Assembly (NCBI GenBank): GCA_028280505.1
Contig: JANQLO010000018.1
Span: 39,029 to 103,028 of the forward strand
Length of the DNA: 64,000 bases
Source: Chromatiales bacterium
GTDB lineage: Bacteria; Pseudomonadota; Gammaproteobacteria; Chromatiales; Chromatiaceae
Direction of reading: 5' to 3'
Part shown: piece after piece, positions 15,670 to 25,400 of the stretch
How the letters are laid out: the number at the start of each line of letters is the position of its first letter
Position numbering within the stretch: position 1 is the first letter of the stretch
Position numbers and translations under genes: made by a program
The notes under the pieces: generated by a model
Told to the model about the DNA's origin: nothing
The model's database searches: none
The model's input: only the letters and a program-made list of their open reading frames with translations

Positions 15670-18441
15670 TTACTTGGCGCTTTTGAGCGCGGCATGTGCC
15701 GCCGCCAGGCGTGCCACCGGTACTCGTGGTCCCGAGCAGCTGACATAGTCGAGTCCGGCCTGGTGGCAAAAGGCAATGGAGTCCGGATGGCCTCCGTGCT
15801 CACCGCAGATGCCGACGTGTAGATCCGGCTTGATCTGACGCCCCCATTCGACGGCGAGTTGCATGAGCTTGCCGACCCCCTTGCGGTCGAGTACCTCGAA
15901 GGGATTGTCCTGCAGGATGCCGGATTGGTTGTACAGCGGTAGGAACTTGTTTTCGGCGTCTTCGCGCGAGAATGAGAAGGCGGCCTGGGTGAGGTCGTTT
16001 GTTCCGAAGGAGAAAAATTCGGCCTCCTTGGCCAGTGAGTCGGCCCGCATGCAGGCGCGCACCACCTCGATCATGGTGCCGAATTTGTAATTGACCGGTT
16101 GACCGTAGCTCGCGGCGACCTCCTCGTGGATCTGATCGACAAAGCTGCGCACCTTACGTAATTCCTGCGCGGTACAGACCTGCGGCACTTTGATTTGCGG
16201 CTGGGCTTCGATGCCGGCCTTGGCGCACTCGGCCGCGGCTTCCAGGATTGCGCGGACCTGCATCTGATAGATCTCGGGGAAGGTGATCCCCAGGCGCACC
16301 CCGCGGTGCCCGAGCATGGGGTTGGTCTCGTACAAAAGCCGCACCGTCTTGAGCATGGCCTCCTTTTTCGCGATGGCCTCGTTGACGACCGACGGGTCGA
16401 CCATGCGCCGCGCGGTATCGACCTCGTGGCGCAGGGTTTCGTCGGCGTGCAGCAATCCCATGGCGCCGGCCAGTACCGTCATGCCGCGTGCGGAGCGTGC
16501 CAGGGAGCGCAGGTCCTCGAGTTCGCGTTCGAGCACCCGGGCGTCGGGTAGGAACTCGTGAATCGGTGGATCGAGTAGGCGAATGGTGACCGGATTCGGC
16601 GCCATGACCTCGAACAGGGCCTGGAAGTCCTGGCGCTGCAGGGGCAGCAGGCGTTCGAGCGCATCCTGCCGCTGTTCGGCGGTCTCGGCGACGATCATTT
16701 CGATCACGATGGGTAAGCGGTCGACGTCGTTGAACATGCGTTCGGTACGCGCCAGGCCGATACCGACGGCGCCGTAACGGCGCGCGCGCATCGCATCGGT
16801 CGGTGTGTCGGCATTGGCCATGACCTTCAGGCGGGCGTGATCGTCGGCCCATCCGAGCAGGGTGTTGAGTTCGCCGGTGAACTCGGGCTCGACGGTGGCG
16901 ATGGCGCCGATGTACACCTTGCCGGAGGTGCCGTCGATCGTGACCACATCGCCTTCGCGGAAACTGGTCATCCCGACTCTCGCCTCGCGTCGCTCGACGT
17001 CGACGCTGATGCCCTCGGCACCGGCGACACAGGGTTTCCCCATGCCGCGTGCGACCACGGCGGCGTGCGAGGTTTTGCCGCCACGCGAGGTGAGGATGCC
17101 GGCGGCGGCGAAGAAGCCGTGGATGTCTTCGGGTTTGGTTTCTTCGCGCACCAGAATCACCGCATGACCCTGATCGCCGAGTTGCTCGGCGCGGTCTGCA
17201 TCGAATACCGCGACGCCGGATGCGGCGCCCGGTGATGCCGCCAATCCTTGTGCGACTGCTTCGGCGGGTACCGTCGGGTCCAGTCGGGGGAACAGCATTT
17301 GTTCGAGCAGATCGGGCTGGATCCGTAACAGTGCGGTCTGTTTGTCGATCAGGCCCTCGTTGACCATCTCGACCGAAGTGCGGACCATGGCCGCGGCGTT
17401 CATCTTGCCGTTGCGCGTCTGCAGACAATACAGCTGGCCGCGTTCGATGGTGAATTCGAAATCCTGCACTTCGCAGTAGTGTTTCTCGAGTTTGTTGCGC
17501 AGCTCGCCCAATGCGGTCGCCATCTCGGGCATCTCTTGCGCCAGGCGGTCGATCGGTTTGGGTGTGCGAATGCCGGCGACCACGTCTTCGCCTTGGGCGT
17601 TGATCAGGTACTCCCCATAGAGCTTGTTCTCGCCGGTGGCCGGGTTGCGCGTGAAAGCGACGCCGGTGGCCGAGTCGTCGCCACGGTTGCCGAACACCAT
17701 GGTGACCACATTCACAGCCGTGCCGTTGGCCATGTCCGGCGTGATGTTGAATTGTTTGCGGTAATCGACCGCACGTTTGCCGCGCCAGCTGTTGAACACC
17801 GCCTGGATGGCCAGTTCGAGCTGGCGATAGGGGTCTTCCGGAAAAGCCTGACCGGTGTGTTTGTGCACCAGGGCCAGAAAGGTATCGCAGACCTTTTCGA
17901 GATCTTTGGCCGAGAGATCGACGTCCTGTTTGGCGTGCGCAGCCTCTTTGGCCGCGTTGAGCGCGTCGTCGAATACCTTGTCCTCGACACCCAGCGCAAC
18001 CTTGCCGAACAGTTGGATGAAACGGCGATAGGCGTCATAGCCGAAACGGGCGTCGCCGGTCGAACGGATTTCGCCCTGTAAGGTCTCCGAATTGAGTCCA
18101 AGGTTGAGAATGGTGTCCATCATGCCCGGCATCGACATCGCCGAGCCGGAGCGTACCGAGACCAGCAGAGGGTTGTCCGGGTCGCCGAAGCCCTTGCCGG
18201 TCTTTTGCTCCAGGGCCTGCATTTGGGTGTGCACTTCGTCCAACAGTGCCGCGGTCAGTCCTTTTTCCGGATGCTCCAGGTACGCCAGGCAGGCCGATGT
18301 CGAAATGACAAAGCCCGGCGGTACATTGAGCCCGATTTGAGTCATTTCGCAAAGATTGGCGCCTTTGCCGCCCAGCAACTGCTTGTCCTTGCCGTCGCCT
18401 TCCTCGAACGCGAATACCGACTTGTTCGTGGTGTTGTCCAT
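15670..18441 (-). CDS. ppdK: Pyruvate, phosphate dikinase
   Basis: 923 residues from MDNTTNKSVFAFEEGDG (ATG 18441, with AAGGAACC upstream). The N-terminal nucleotide-binding domain begins LLGGKGANLCEMTQIGLNVPPGF and contains NPATGENKLYGEYL. The swivelling phosphohistidine domain has SRGGKTSHAAVVARGMGKPC. The C-terminal TIM barrel has GIGLARTERMF, FGTNDLTQAAF and CGEHGGHPDS. It interconverts pyruvate + ATP + phosphate with PEP + AMP + pyrophosphate. Length matches the usual 870-920 residues. Monocistronic, convergent with cytochrome b561; no PPDK regulatory protein gene is adjacent. Confidence 0.95.
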   Translation of the reverse strand: MDNTTNKSVFAFEEGDGKDKQLLGGKGANLCEMTQIGLNVPPGFVISTSACLAYLEHPEKGLTAALLDEVHTQMQALEQKTGKGFGDPDNPLLVSVRSGSAMSMPGMMDTILNLGLNSETLQGEIRSTGDARFGYDAYRRFIQLFGKVALGVEDKVFDDALNAAKEAAHAKQDVDLSAKDLEKVCDTFLALVHKHTGQAFPEDPYRQLELAIQAVFNSWRGKRAVDYRKQFNITPDMANGTAVNVVTMVFGNRGDDSATGVAFTRNPATGENKLYGEYLINAQGEDVVAGIRTPKPIDRLAQEMPEMATALGELRNKLEKHYCEVQDFEFTIERGQLYCLQTRNGKMNAAAMVRTSVEMVNEGLIDKQTALLRIQPDLLEQMLFPRLDPTVPAEAVAQGLAASPGAASGVAVFDADRAEQLGDQGHAVILVREETKPEDIHGFFAAAGILTSRGGKTSHAAVVARGMGKPCVAGAEGISVDVERREARVGMTSFREGDVVTIDGTSGKVYIGAIATVEPEFTGELNTLLGWADDHARLKVMANADTPTDAMRARRYGAVGIGLARTERMFNDVDRLPIVIEMIVAETAEQRQDALERLLPLQRQDFQALFEVMAPNPVTIRLLDPPIHEFLPDARVLERELEDLRSLARSARGMTVLAGAMGLLHADETLRHEVDTARRMVDPSVVNEAIAKKEAMLKTVRLLYETNPMLGHRGVRLGITFPEIYQMQVRAILEAAAECAKAGIEAQPQIKVPQVCTAQELRKVRSFVDQIHEEVAASYGQPVNYKFGTMIEVVRACMRADSLAKEAEFFSFGTNDLTQAAFSFSREDAENKFLPLYNQSGILQDNPFEVLDRKGVGKLMQLAVEWGRQIKPDLHVGICGEHGGHPDSIAFCHQAGLDYVSCSGPRVPVARLAAAHAALKSAK

Positions 18442-18731
18442 CGTTGCCTGGTTCCTTGTTGGTTTGAAGTAACGGGAGAGCACGAGGTCGCGCCGTCTTG
18501 AATGCAGCGCTCATGCCGGAGTCTAGCGCGTTTGTTGGGAAAGACTATTGCCGCGACCGATAGATTTTTTCGACGCCGTCATCAAAGATCCGCTCAAGCC
18601 CGTTTCGCCTGCGCCGTTACAGGGTTTGTCCCCAAAGATTCGGTATCATTTCGGGAATCGGCATGCCCAGTTCATGCCCGGGTCGTCTTCGAGGTGGCCG
18701 TCCGTCTTGCCAGGGAAACCATCGGTCAGTT

Positions 18732-19958
18732 ATGAGCAATCTGGATGCACCGCCTATCTGGCAACGCTTTCGCGAGGTTTTCCTGTATGCCCTGCATCCG
18801 CCTCCCCTGCTCATGGCGTTCTGTATCGGTGCGGTGTTCGCCTGGTTGGAGCCCGGCCTGTTGCTGTCGATTCCCCTGCTGTTCATCGGTCTGCGCTATG
18901 CCGTCGAGGTGTTCAGTAGAACGGCATCCGGCGATCTGAAACCGCCGGGTGTCAGCTATAGCCTGTTGGTCGACGACTACGGCCTTACCATCAAGCTGTT
19001 CTTTTTGCTGTTCCTGATACTGCTGTTGGTCGGTTCGATTTCGGGTTCGGTCGGTCCCGTCGTCGGCCTGATGGTTTGGTATTTCTTTTTGTTGGCCTTG
19101 CCGGCGTCCTACATGACGGTGATGCTGACCGGCTCGATGCTGCACGGCATCAATCCGCTGGCGTTGTTTCAGATGATCGCGGGGATGGGTTGGTCGTACT
19201 GGTTGTTGTATGGCCTGTTGTTCATTCTCAGCACGGCCTGGGCGAATCTTACCGGTCTGCTGTTGACGCTGCCCAACGCCGCATTGTTCGTCATCCTGTT
19301 CTACATGACCTTCTTCGCCTTCAATGTCATGGCCTTCCATATGATGGGCTATATGATCTTTCGCCGTGGCGATGTCTTCGGTACCTTGCCCGAGCGGGCT
19401 AGTGCCGAGCCGACCCCGTTCGGTCTGTTCGACGAGTTGTTGGAAAACGGGCACAAGGATGCGGCGCGCGTCGAGCTAAAACGCCTGATCAAGGAATCTC
19501 CGGGCGATCTGGCGCTATACCGGCGGATGCACAATCTGGCCCTGGTGGATCAGGCCGCGACCGATCTGGCCGAGAATGCCCGCATGGCAATACCCCGCTT
19601 GATCGCCGAACGAAGGGCCAGCGAAGCGGCCGAGATCTATCGCGATTGCGCGCGGGCCCGGGCCTTGCCGACGCGTCTTTCCGACGCGGACAGTTTGGCG
19701 CTGGCCATTCAGCTTCGCGCTATGCGTCATCCGCGCGAGGCCTTCGATCTGCTCAACGGATTTCACAAGCGTTATCCGCATAGCCACCGGGTTTTCGATG
19801 CCTATTGGTTGGCGGCGAAGGTGTTGAGCGAAGATCTCAATCGCGACGATCTCGCGCTGCGCATGCTGCATTACCTCGGCGAGCGTTTCGAACGGCATGA
19901 ACACATCGACGAGGTCAACCGTTATCGTCGGGTTCTCGAATCGTTGGCCAAGGCCTGA
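18732..19958 (+). CDS. Multipass membrane protein with C-terminal TPR-like helical domain
   Basis: 408 residues from MSNLDAPPIWQRF. The N-terminal half (about 20-215) has five to six hydrophobic segments, including LLMAFCIGAVFAWL, LFFLLFLILLLVGSI, GLMVWYFFLLALPASY and LFVILFYMTFFAFNVMAF. The C-terminal half (about 225-405) is soluble and helical with a repeat-like pattern (LFDELLENGHKDAARVELKRLI, LALAIQLRAMRHPREAFDLLNGF), resembling tetratricopeptide repeats. No named family is recognised. It is separated from the rhomboid protease gene by 2 bp, and both have membrane plus repeat-like C-terminal halves, so they probably act together. Confidence 0.8.
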   Translation: MSNLDAPPIWQRFREVFLYALHPPPLLMAFCIGAVFAWLEPGLLLSIPLLFIGLRYAVEVFSRTASGDLKPPGVSYSLLVDDYGLTIKLFFLLFLILLLVGSISGSVGPVVGLMVWYFFLLALPASYMTVMLTGSMLHGINPLALFQMIAGMGWSYWLLYGLLFILSTAWANLTGLLLTLPNAALFVILFYMTFFAFNVMAFHMMGYMIFRRGDVFGTLPERASAEPTPFGLFDELLENGHKDAARVELKRLIKESPGDLALYRRMHNLALVDQAATDLAENARMAIPRLIAERRASEAAEIYRDCARARALPTRLSDADSLALAIQLRAMRHPREAFDLLNGFHKRYPHSHRVFDAYWLAAKVLSEDLNRDDLALRMLHYLGERFERHEHIDEVNRYRRVLESLAKA

Positions 19959-19960
19959 AG

Positions 19961-21310
19961 ATGTTGTTGATCCCCTTCGATCGCAAAATCGATTGGCGCC
20001 GGCCGCCGGTGGTCACGCTGCTGTTGGTGGTGATCAACGTGGCGTGCTTCGTATTCTGGCAGTCCGGCGAGGAAAGGGCCTTGGGCAGGGCCATGGATCA
20101 TTATGCCTCGTCCGGCCTGGCCGATATGGAGTATCCCCACTTCAAGACCTATTTGCGCGCACAAGATAGGGCCGACGAATTGCCGCCGCTGTCCCGGGTG
20201 AAGGCGCATCCCGAACTGCTTTACTTCGCGATGCTTCAGGAGGACGCCTTCGTCCAGCGTCTCGTCGACGGCCGTGTGATCCGGTCCCACCATCAGGACT
20301 ATGCCGCCTGGCAACGCGCGCGTCTCGAATTGAACGGTTTGCTCGACGATGTCGTCTTCATCGCCTATGGATGGAAGGGCGGTGCGCCAGATCTGAAGAG
20401 TCTGTTCGCGCATATGTTCCTGCATGCCGATGTCATGCATCTGCTCGGCAATATGTTCTTTTTGCTCGCGGTGGGTTTCCTGGTCGAGGGCGTGCTGGTC
20501 CGCTGGGTGTTTCTGTTGTGTTATTTGCTTGGTGGGCTCGGTTCCGCCGGTCTGGACGTGTTGCTCAGCCCGGACAGCCTGATACCGGGCATCGGCGCGT
20601 CCGGCGCCATCTCCGGCCTGATGGGCATGTATGCGGTACTGTACTGGAACCGCAGCGTGCGTGTGTTCGTCTTTCTGTTTGCCTATTTCGACTATATACG
20701 TCTGCCGGCGATCGTTTTGCTGCCGCTGTGGGTGGGCAACGAGCTGTATCAGATGTGGAGCAACCCCGAATCCAATATCAATTTCATCGCGCATCTGGGT
20801 GGGTTGATCAGTGGTGCGGCGATTGCCTGGGCGGTCAGGGGTACGCCTTTGTTCGATATGGGCCATGTCGAGGCGCAGGATCGGGCGGAGGATTTCGACT
20901 CGCGTTTGCAAGAGGCGCGCGCGCTTTGCGGCCGGCAAGATTTCAAGGCGGCCTTGCCGATGTTGCGATCGTTGTACGGCGAACAGCCGGACAATCAGCA
21001 AGTGCTGTATCACGCCTTTTTGGTCGAGCGTCTGTATCCCGATAGCGAACGTTTTCACGAAATCAGTCTGAAGATCCTCGGACTGCCGATACATGATCCG
21101 GCGGTCGCGGCCATGGTGCATGAGGTATTCGAGGCCTATCTCAGGTTGGCAAAACCCAAGGCCAGGATCAATCGTGACTTGGCCTGTCGTTTGTTGCACG
21201 GTTTTCGCCGAACCGGCCACCAGGATACCGCAGGGCGTTTGCAACGCATGCTCGATAAACGTTCGGTGCACTGCAATGGTGCTCGTACGGCCGGTTCAGG
21301 TGGTGGGTAA
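19961..21310 (+). CDS. Rhomboid family intramembrane serine protease with C-terminal repeat-like domain
   Basis: 449 residues. The first membrane helix (PPVVTLLLVVINVACFVFW) is followed by a 100-residue insertion, then the rhomboid core: LFAHMFLHADVMHLLGNMFFL, GIGASGAISGLMGMYAVLYW with nucleophile Ser about 214, and NINFIAHLGGLISGAAIAW with the catalytic His about 278. After residue about 305 a soluble helical tail (LQEARALCGRQDFKAALPMLRSLY) looks TPR-like. It should cleave membrane proteins within or next to the bilayer; the substrate is unknown. Its neighbour 2 bp upstream is the obvious candidate partner. Confidence 0.9.
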   Translation: MLLIPFDRKIDWRRPPVVTLLLVVINVACFVFWQSGEERALGRAMDHYASSGLADMEYPHFKTYLRAQDRADELPPLSRVKAHPELLYFAMLQEDAFVQRLVDGRVIRSHHQDYAAWQRARLELNGLLDDVVFIAYGWKGGAPDLKSLFAHMFLHADVMHLLGNMFFLLAVGFLVEGVLVRWVFLLCYLLGGLGSAGLDVLLSPDSLIPGIGASGAISGLMGMYAVLYWNRSVRVFVFLFAYFDYIRLPAIVLLPLWVGNELYQMWSNPESNINFIAHLGGLISGAAIAWAVRGTPLFDMGHVEAQDRAEDFDSRLQEARALCGRQDFKAALPMLRSLYGEQPDNQQVLYHAFLVERLYPDSERFHEISLKILGLPIHDPAVAAMVHEVFEAYLRLAKPKARINRDLACRLLHGFRRTGHQDTAGRLQRMLDKRSVHCNGARTAGSGGG

Positions 21311-21793
21311 AGTTTCCGGTACGTGTCGATAAAACCGACGTGTATCGCATCGTTTCACAAAATAAATCTGTTGTCCTTCACCGTGAGCGTCTCGCTTCGA
21401 TCACCGGCTATGTTTGATTCTGGCGCTTCTATACTGCTTTGGTAGCTTCATCCATAAGGCAGATTGGCAGCCGTATTGAAGTTTTGATAGTTACCGATAC
21501 TATTTTCGATTGGATGCCGAGAAACTGATTTTAGTTGAAGTATCAGGGGCTTTTGGCATTTAATTCGCCTTCGGGTCGGTGATGCGGATCTTTAATAAGT
21601 TCCTAATTCGCAATCCAAAAGCTAATTTGATAAAAATCGAGCACGCGGACTGAAGTGGAACCGTTGGACATGGTATGTCCCGGTCGAAAAAAATGCCGCG
21701 GAAAATGGCGCTTTGCTGGTTCGGTACGTTGTCGATCTGTGAATACAGATCAAGTACCGAGGTTACGCAAGATGCCTTGAGTGGGAGCGGGAA
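21311..21793. other. Long leader region upstream of the two-partner secretion locus
   Basis: 483 bp with no gene. It is AT-richer than its neighbours. A hairpin GGTAC...GATCTGT-GAAT-ACAGATC...GTACC (21723-21757) sits 36 bp before the lipoprotein start and could be a terminator-like or regulatory structure. No known riboswitch pattern was recognised. Confidence 0.5.
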
Positions 21794-22371
21794 ATGGGGT
21801 TATTGCGGGGAACGGCATTTGCCGGGCTTGGGGTCGTAGTCTCGCTGTTGTCCGCGTGCGAGCGCCAAGCGCGGTCTGCTTCCCCACCGCCAAACGGTCT
21901 GGTTGCCGTGATCGATCTTGATCGGGTCGCGCGTGCGATCGGTTGTGACGCAGTCATCGCCGCCCGTGTGCAGGGTTATGCCGATGAACAATCCAACAGC
22001 CTAAATCGTCTGCGTGACGATCTGCGCGAACAGTTGTTGCGGATCAAAGCCGGTTTCGGCGATGAGCCCAGTGATGAACAGCAGCAAAACCTGGCTCAAC
22101 TCACCGCGCGTTCAGACCTGCAACTGCAGCAGGAGATCACCAAGGCCCGACAGAGCGCCGAACAATTGAAAGTTGACCTGGTGTTGGACTTCAAACAGGA
22201 GGTCCAACCGGTCGCGCGCAGGGGTTCCAGTCGCGCGGGCTTTCGGTCGTGATGATCCAGCAGAACGGCATGTTGTATGTCGACCCCGATACCGACATCA
22301 CCGATGCGGTGATCGATGAGTTGCAACACCTCAATCCGTCGAGCGTATCCGGCGACGAACCCAAACAATAA
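21794..22371 (+). pseudogene. Skp/OmpH-like lipoprotein, frameshifted near its 3' end
   Basis: The first frame (21794 to about 22225) encodes a lipoprotein signal with lipobox VVSLLSAC, then VAVIDLDRVARAIGCDAVI and a long coiled-coil region (EQSNSLNRLRDDLREQLLRIK...LQLQQEITKARQSAEQLKVDL), the layout of OmpH/Skp periplasmic chaperones. That frame ends early at 22252. Another frame continues the family pattern: AQGFQSRGLSVVMIQQNGML, YVDPDTDITDAVIDELQHL, stop TAA 22369-22371. The switch falls in the GC repeat of GTCGCGCGCAGGGG; removing one GC gives VAQGFQSRG. It may be real, slip-prone or a sequencing error. Located 31 bp before the giant adhesin gene, the product would plausibly escort the unfolded adhesin through the periplasm. 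Confidence 0.82.
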
Positions 22372-22402
22372 AGCGCTGTTGGAAACAACGAGGAAGACCA
22401 TC

Positions 22403-25400
22403 ATGTTCACCGCTCGACACAGTTTCCCGACTCGCTTGGTGGCCGCGATTACGGCCAACTGTCTGCTCGGCGCCAACATTGTGCTGGGCGCGGGCCAGAT
22501 CGTCGTCGATGGCCGCACCCAGACGCAGTTACAAATCCAGGGCAATGTCACCGACGTGACCACCCGGACGGTGCGCGGGCGCAATGCCTTCAATTCGTTC
22601 AGCCGCTTCGACGTCTACAACGGCAATACGGTCAACCTGCATGTGCCGGATGCCGCGCGCAATCTGGTCAATCTGGTGCACGACAAGGGTACGCGTATCG
22701 ACGGCACTCTGAACGCTTATCGCCAGGGCAGGATCGGCGGCAATGTGTTCTTCGCGAACCCGCACGGCATGGTCGTGGGCGCGAGCGGCGTGGTGAATGT
22801 CGGTGCCTTGAGCGTGACCACGCCGACCAAACAGTTCATGGACGGCTTCTTCGATGCGGCCGGCAACCCGTCGGCTCGGGCGACGCAGCAATTGTTGGAC
22901 GGCACCGTGCGGGTCAATCCCGATGCCCTGGTCGATATCCAGGGACAGGTGAACGCCCTGGGCGATATTCGCATGCAGGCCGGCAGCATTCTGATCGCGG
23001 GCGATCTGAACAGCCTGCCCGCCCCGGCGGCAGGGAATGCACTGGCGGCACCTTTGAACACCGATGGTCTGGAAGATGCCTCGCGCATAGTCGAGCGTAA
23101 TGGTGAAATCTGGATCGTCGCCGAAGGCGACGCCACCATCACCGGCAGCATCACCAGCGAAGGCAGCGGTGGTTTCGACGGCGGTGGCATCACCATTACC
23201 GCCGGTAACGATATCTCCGTGTCCGGCGATGCCGACATATCCGCGCGCGGTTGGGGCGCCGATTCCGACGGTGGCCGGATTATCGTACTCGCCGAACGCG
23301 ATGCCACACTGGCCGACGATGCCCGTATCGATGTCGGCGGTGGCGATATCTCCGGCGACGGCGGTTTTGGCGAATTCAGCGCCAAGCGAATCGTCAACGT
23401 GGACGGCGGTACGCTCGAGGCCGGTGCGGTCAATGGCGTCAACGGCGAGATTCTGGTCGACCCCTTGGTGCTCAATATCACGACGTCACAACTCAGCGGC
23501 GGTGGTAACAAGACTTTCCAGGCCGACCAGCAGATAAACATCGCCGCCAACACGCTGATTTCGACGCGTGATATCGGTGGCGGCAGCGACCATGCGAATG
23601 CCGCATCGCAAGGCGATTCCGGCGATATCACCTTCCTCGCACCGGAAATCAATGTTGCTTCGGGTGTAGAGATCTTCGCCCATGCGATCAACGAGGGCGG
23701 CACCAACTACAGAGCGGGCGATATCCTGTTCAAGGCCGACGGCGACATCATCAATCCGTCCAGCGGCGCATCCGGCACGTTAGTGAATGTGCTCGAAAGC
23801 ATCATCAACGTCGACACGCCGCCGACGCTGGCAAGCCTGTTCGATTCGCTGCTCGATACGCCGCAAGCCAAGATCGCTATCGATGGCGCAACCATCCGGG
23901 GTGGTGATGTCACACTGGAGGCGTCGGCAGCAGACCGGCTCGGTTTCGATAAACAAGCTACTGCAAGCATCGAGGTCAAGGACACCAAGATCGTCGGCGA
24001 CAACGTCACGATGACTGCCACCACCGATACATCCTTGTTACCCGCACAGACCGATCCGTCAGGTTCGATCGACATCGAAGCTGTCACCAGTTTGATACTC
24101 GACCTCGGCGCCACGCCATATGTATCCCTGTCAAGCAGTCAGGCGGAAGTGCGTCTTACCGGCAACACTTCGATTGACGCGACCGGTAACGTCACTATCG
24201 AAGCCAACGCCACGTCGAGAGCCAAGGCCATTGCGCCTGGTCTGCTGTTTAGCGTCGGTTATGGTGTGTCAAACGCCGAGGCTTATGCACAGCTCACCGA
24301 TACTGCTTCGATCAAAGCCGGTGGCGCGGTCGCCATTGATGCAATCACCGATAGCGAGCTGGGCGTCAACGCCTCGTCGCAGGCGACCAACAAGCCGGTC
24401 GACATCACCTACGTCGAAGCCACCACAGAGGCTACGACGCTGGCAAGCACGGGCGGCAACACGAGCATTACGGCAGGAAGCGTTGCGCTGAATGCAACCG
24501 CAAGTATCGACATCTCGACCAGTGCCAGCGCGCGCGAGGTCGGCGGAAGCTCGGCCGGCCTAGCCGTTATTCAAAACGACCTCGTCAGCAATACCGAAGC
24601 TTCGCTTGGCGGACAAATCAGCAGCAGCGGCAAAGTCGATGTCATCGCACTGACCGAGATGTTGCAGAACGTAACCCGTGCCGACGCCGCCTCGCTCGGC
24701 AGCACCGGTAGCTTCAGCACCAAACTGAACAACAAGATCGCCGGCATCCAACGCAACATGGCCAGCGCCGTGCTGTCGCAGTTCACCGGCAAGAGCAATA
24801 CGATCGCGAACTTCCTGTTCCCGGGTATCAAGTCGGGCAAGCTGAACATCTCCGGCGCACTCGCGTTTGCCGACACTATCAACAACGTACGCGCAAGCAT
24901 TGCTGATTCGGCTGATGTCCGTGCCGGCGGTCCGGTCAAGGTCAACGCGAAGGTCCAGGACGATTTCAATCTCGGCGCCATCTCGGAGACCAGCTCCGAC
25001 GGGGCGGCGTTCGGTGGCGCCGTAGCCATCGGCGATTATCAAAACGATGCCCGCGCCTGGATTGGACAGAACGCCTTGGTCGACACCAGCGGCCTGTTGG
25101 AGGTCGCTGCGGCGACATCGCTCGAGTATCCCTGGGCGGTCGATTGGAGCGATCTCAACGACGTACTCAACCATGTCACCGGCAACATCGAAGACCTGTT
25201 CTTTACCAGCTATGCGTTCAACAACAGCAAGGGTAAGACGGGCAGTCTTTCGGCGTCGGTCGATGTCATTGATATGGATACAACGGCCTTGGCCTGGATT
25301 GCTGACGATGCGCAGATCAATCAGCGCGTTGTCGGTGGCGAAGTCAAAGTACTCGCCTCTCACGACATCAATTTCGTCCAGGCCGTTGGCAGCAGCGTGC

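Noticed and set aside
16154..17428. 424-codon minus-strand frame within the pyruvate phosphate dikinase gene
   Set aside because: Arg-rich out-of-frame shadow of a clearly intact enzyme gene on the same strand.
19922..21271. 449-codon minus-strand open frame opposite the rhomboid gene
   Set aside because: Its translation is Gln/His/Arg-rich low-complexity sequence typical of antisense frames in GC-rich DNA, while the plus strand encodes a full rhomboid with both catalytic residues.
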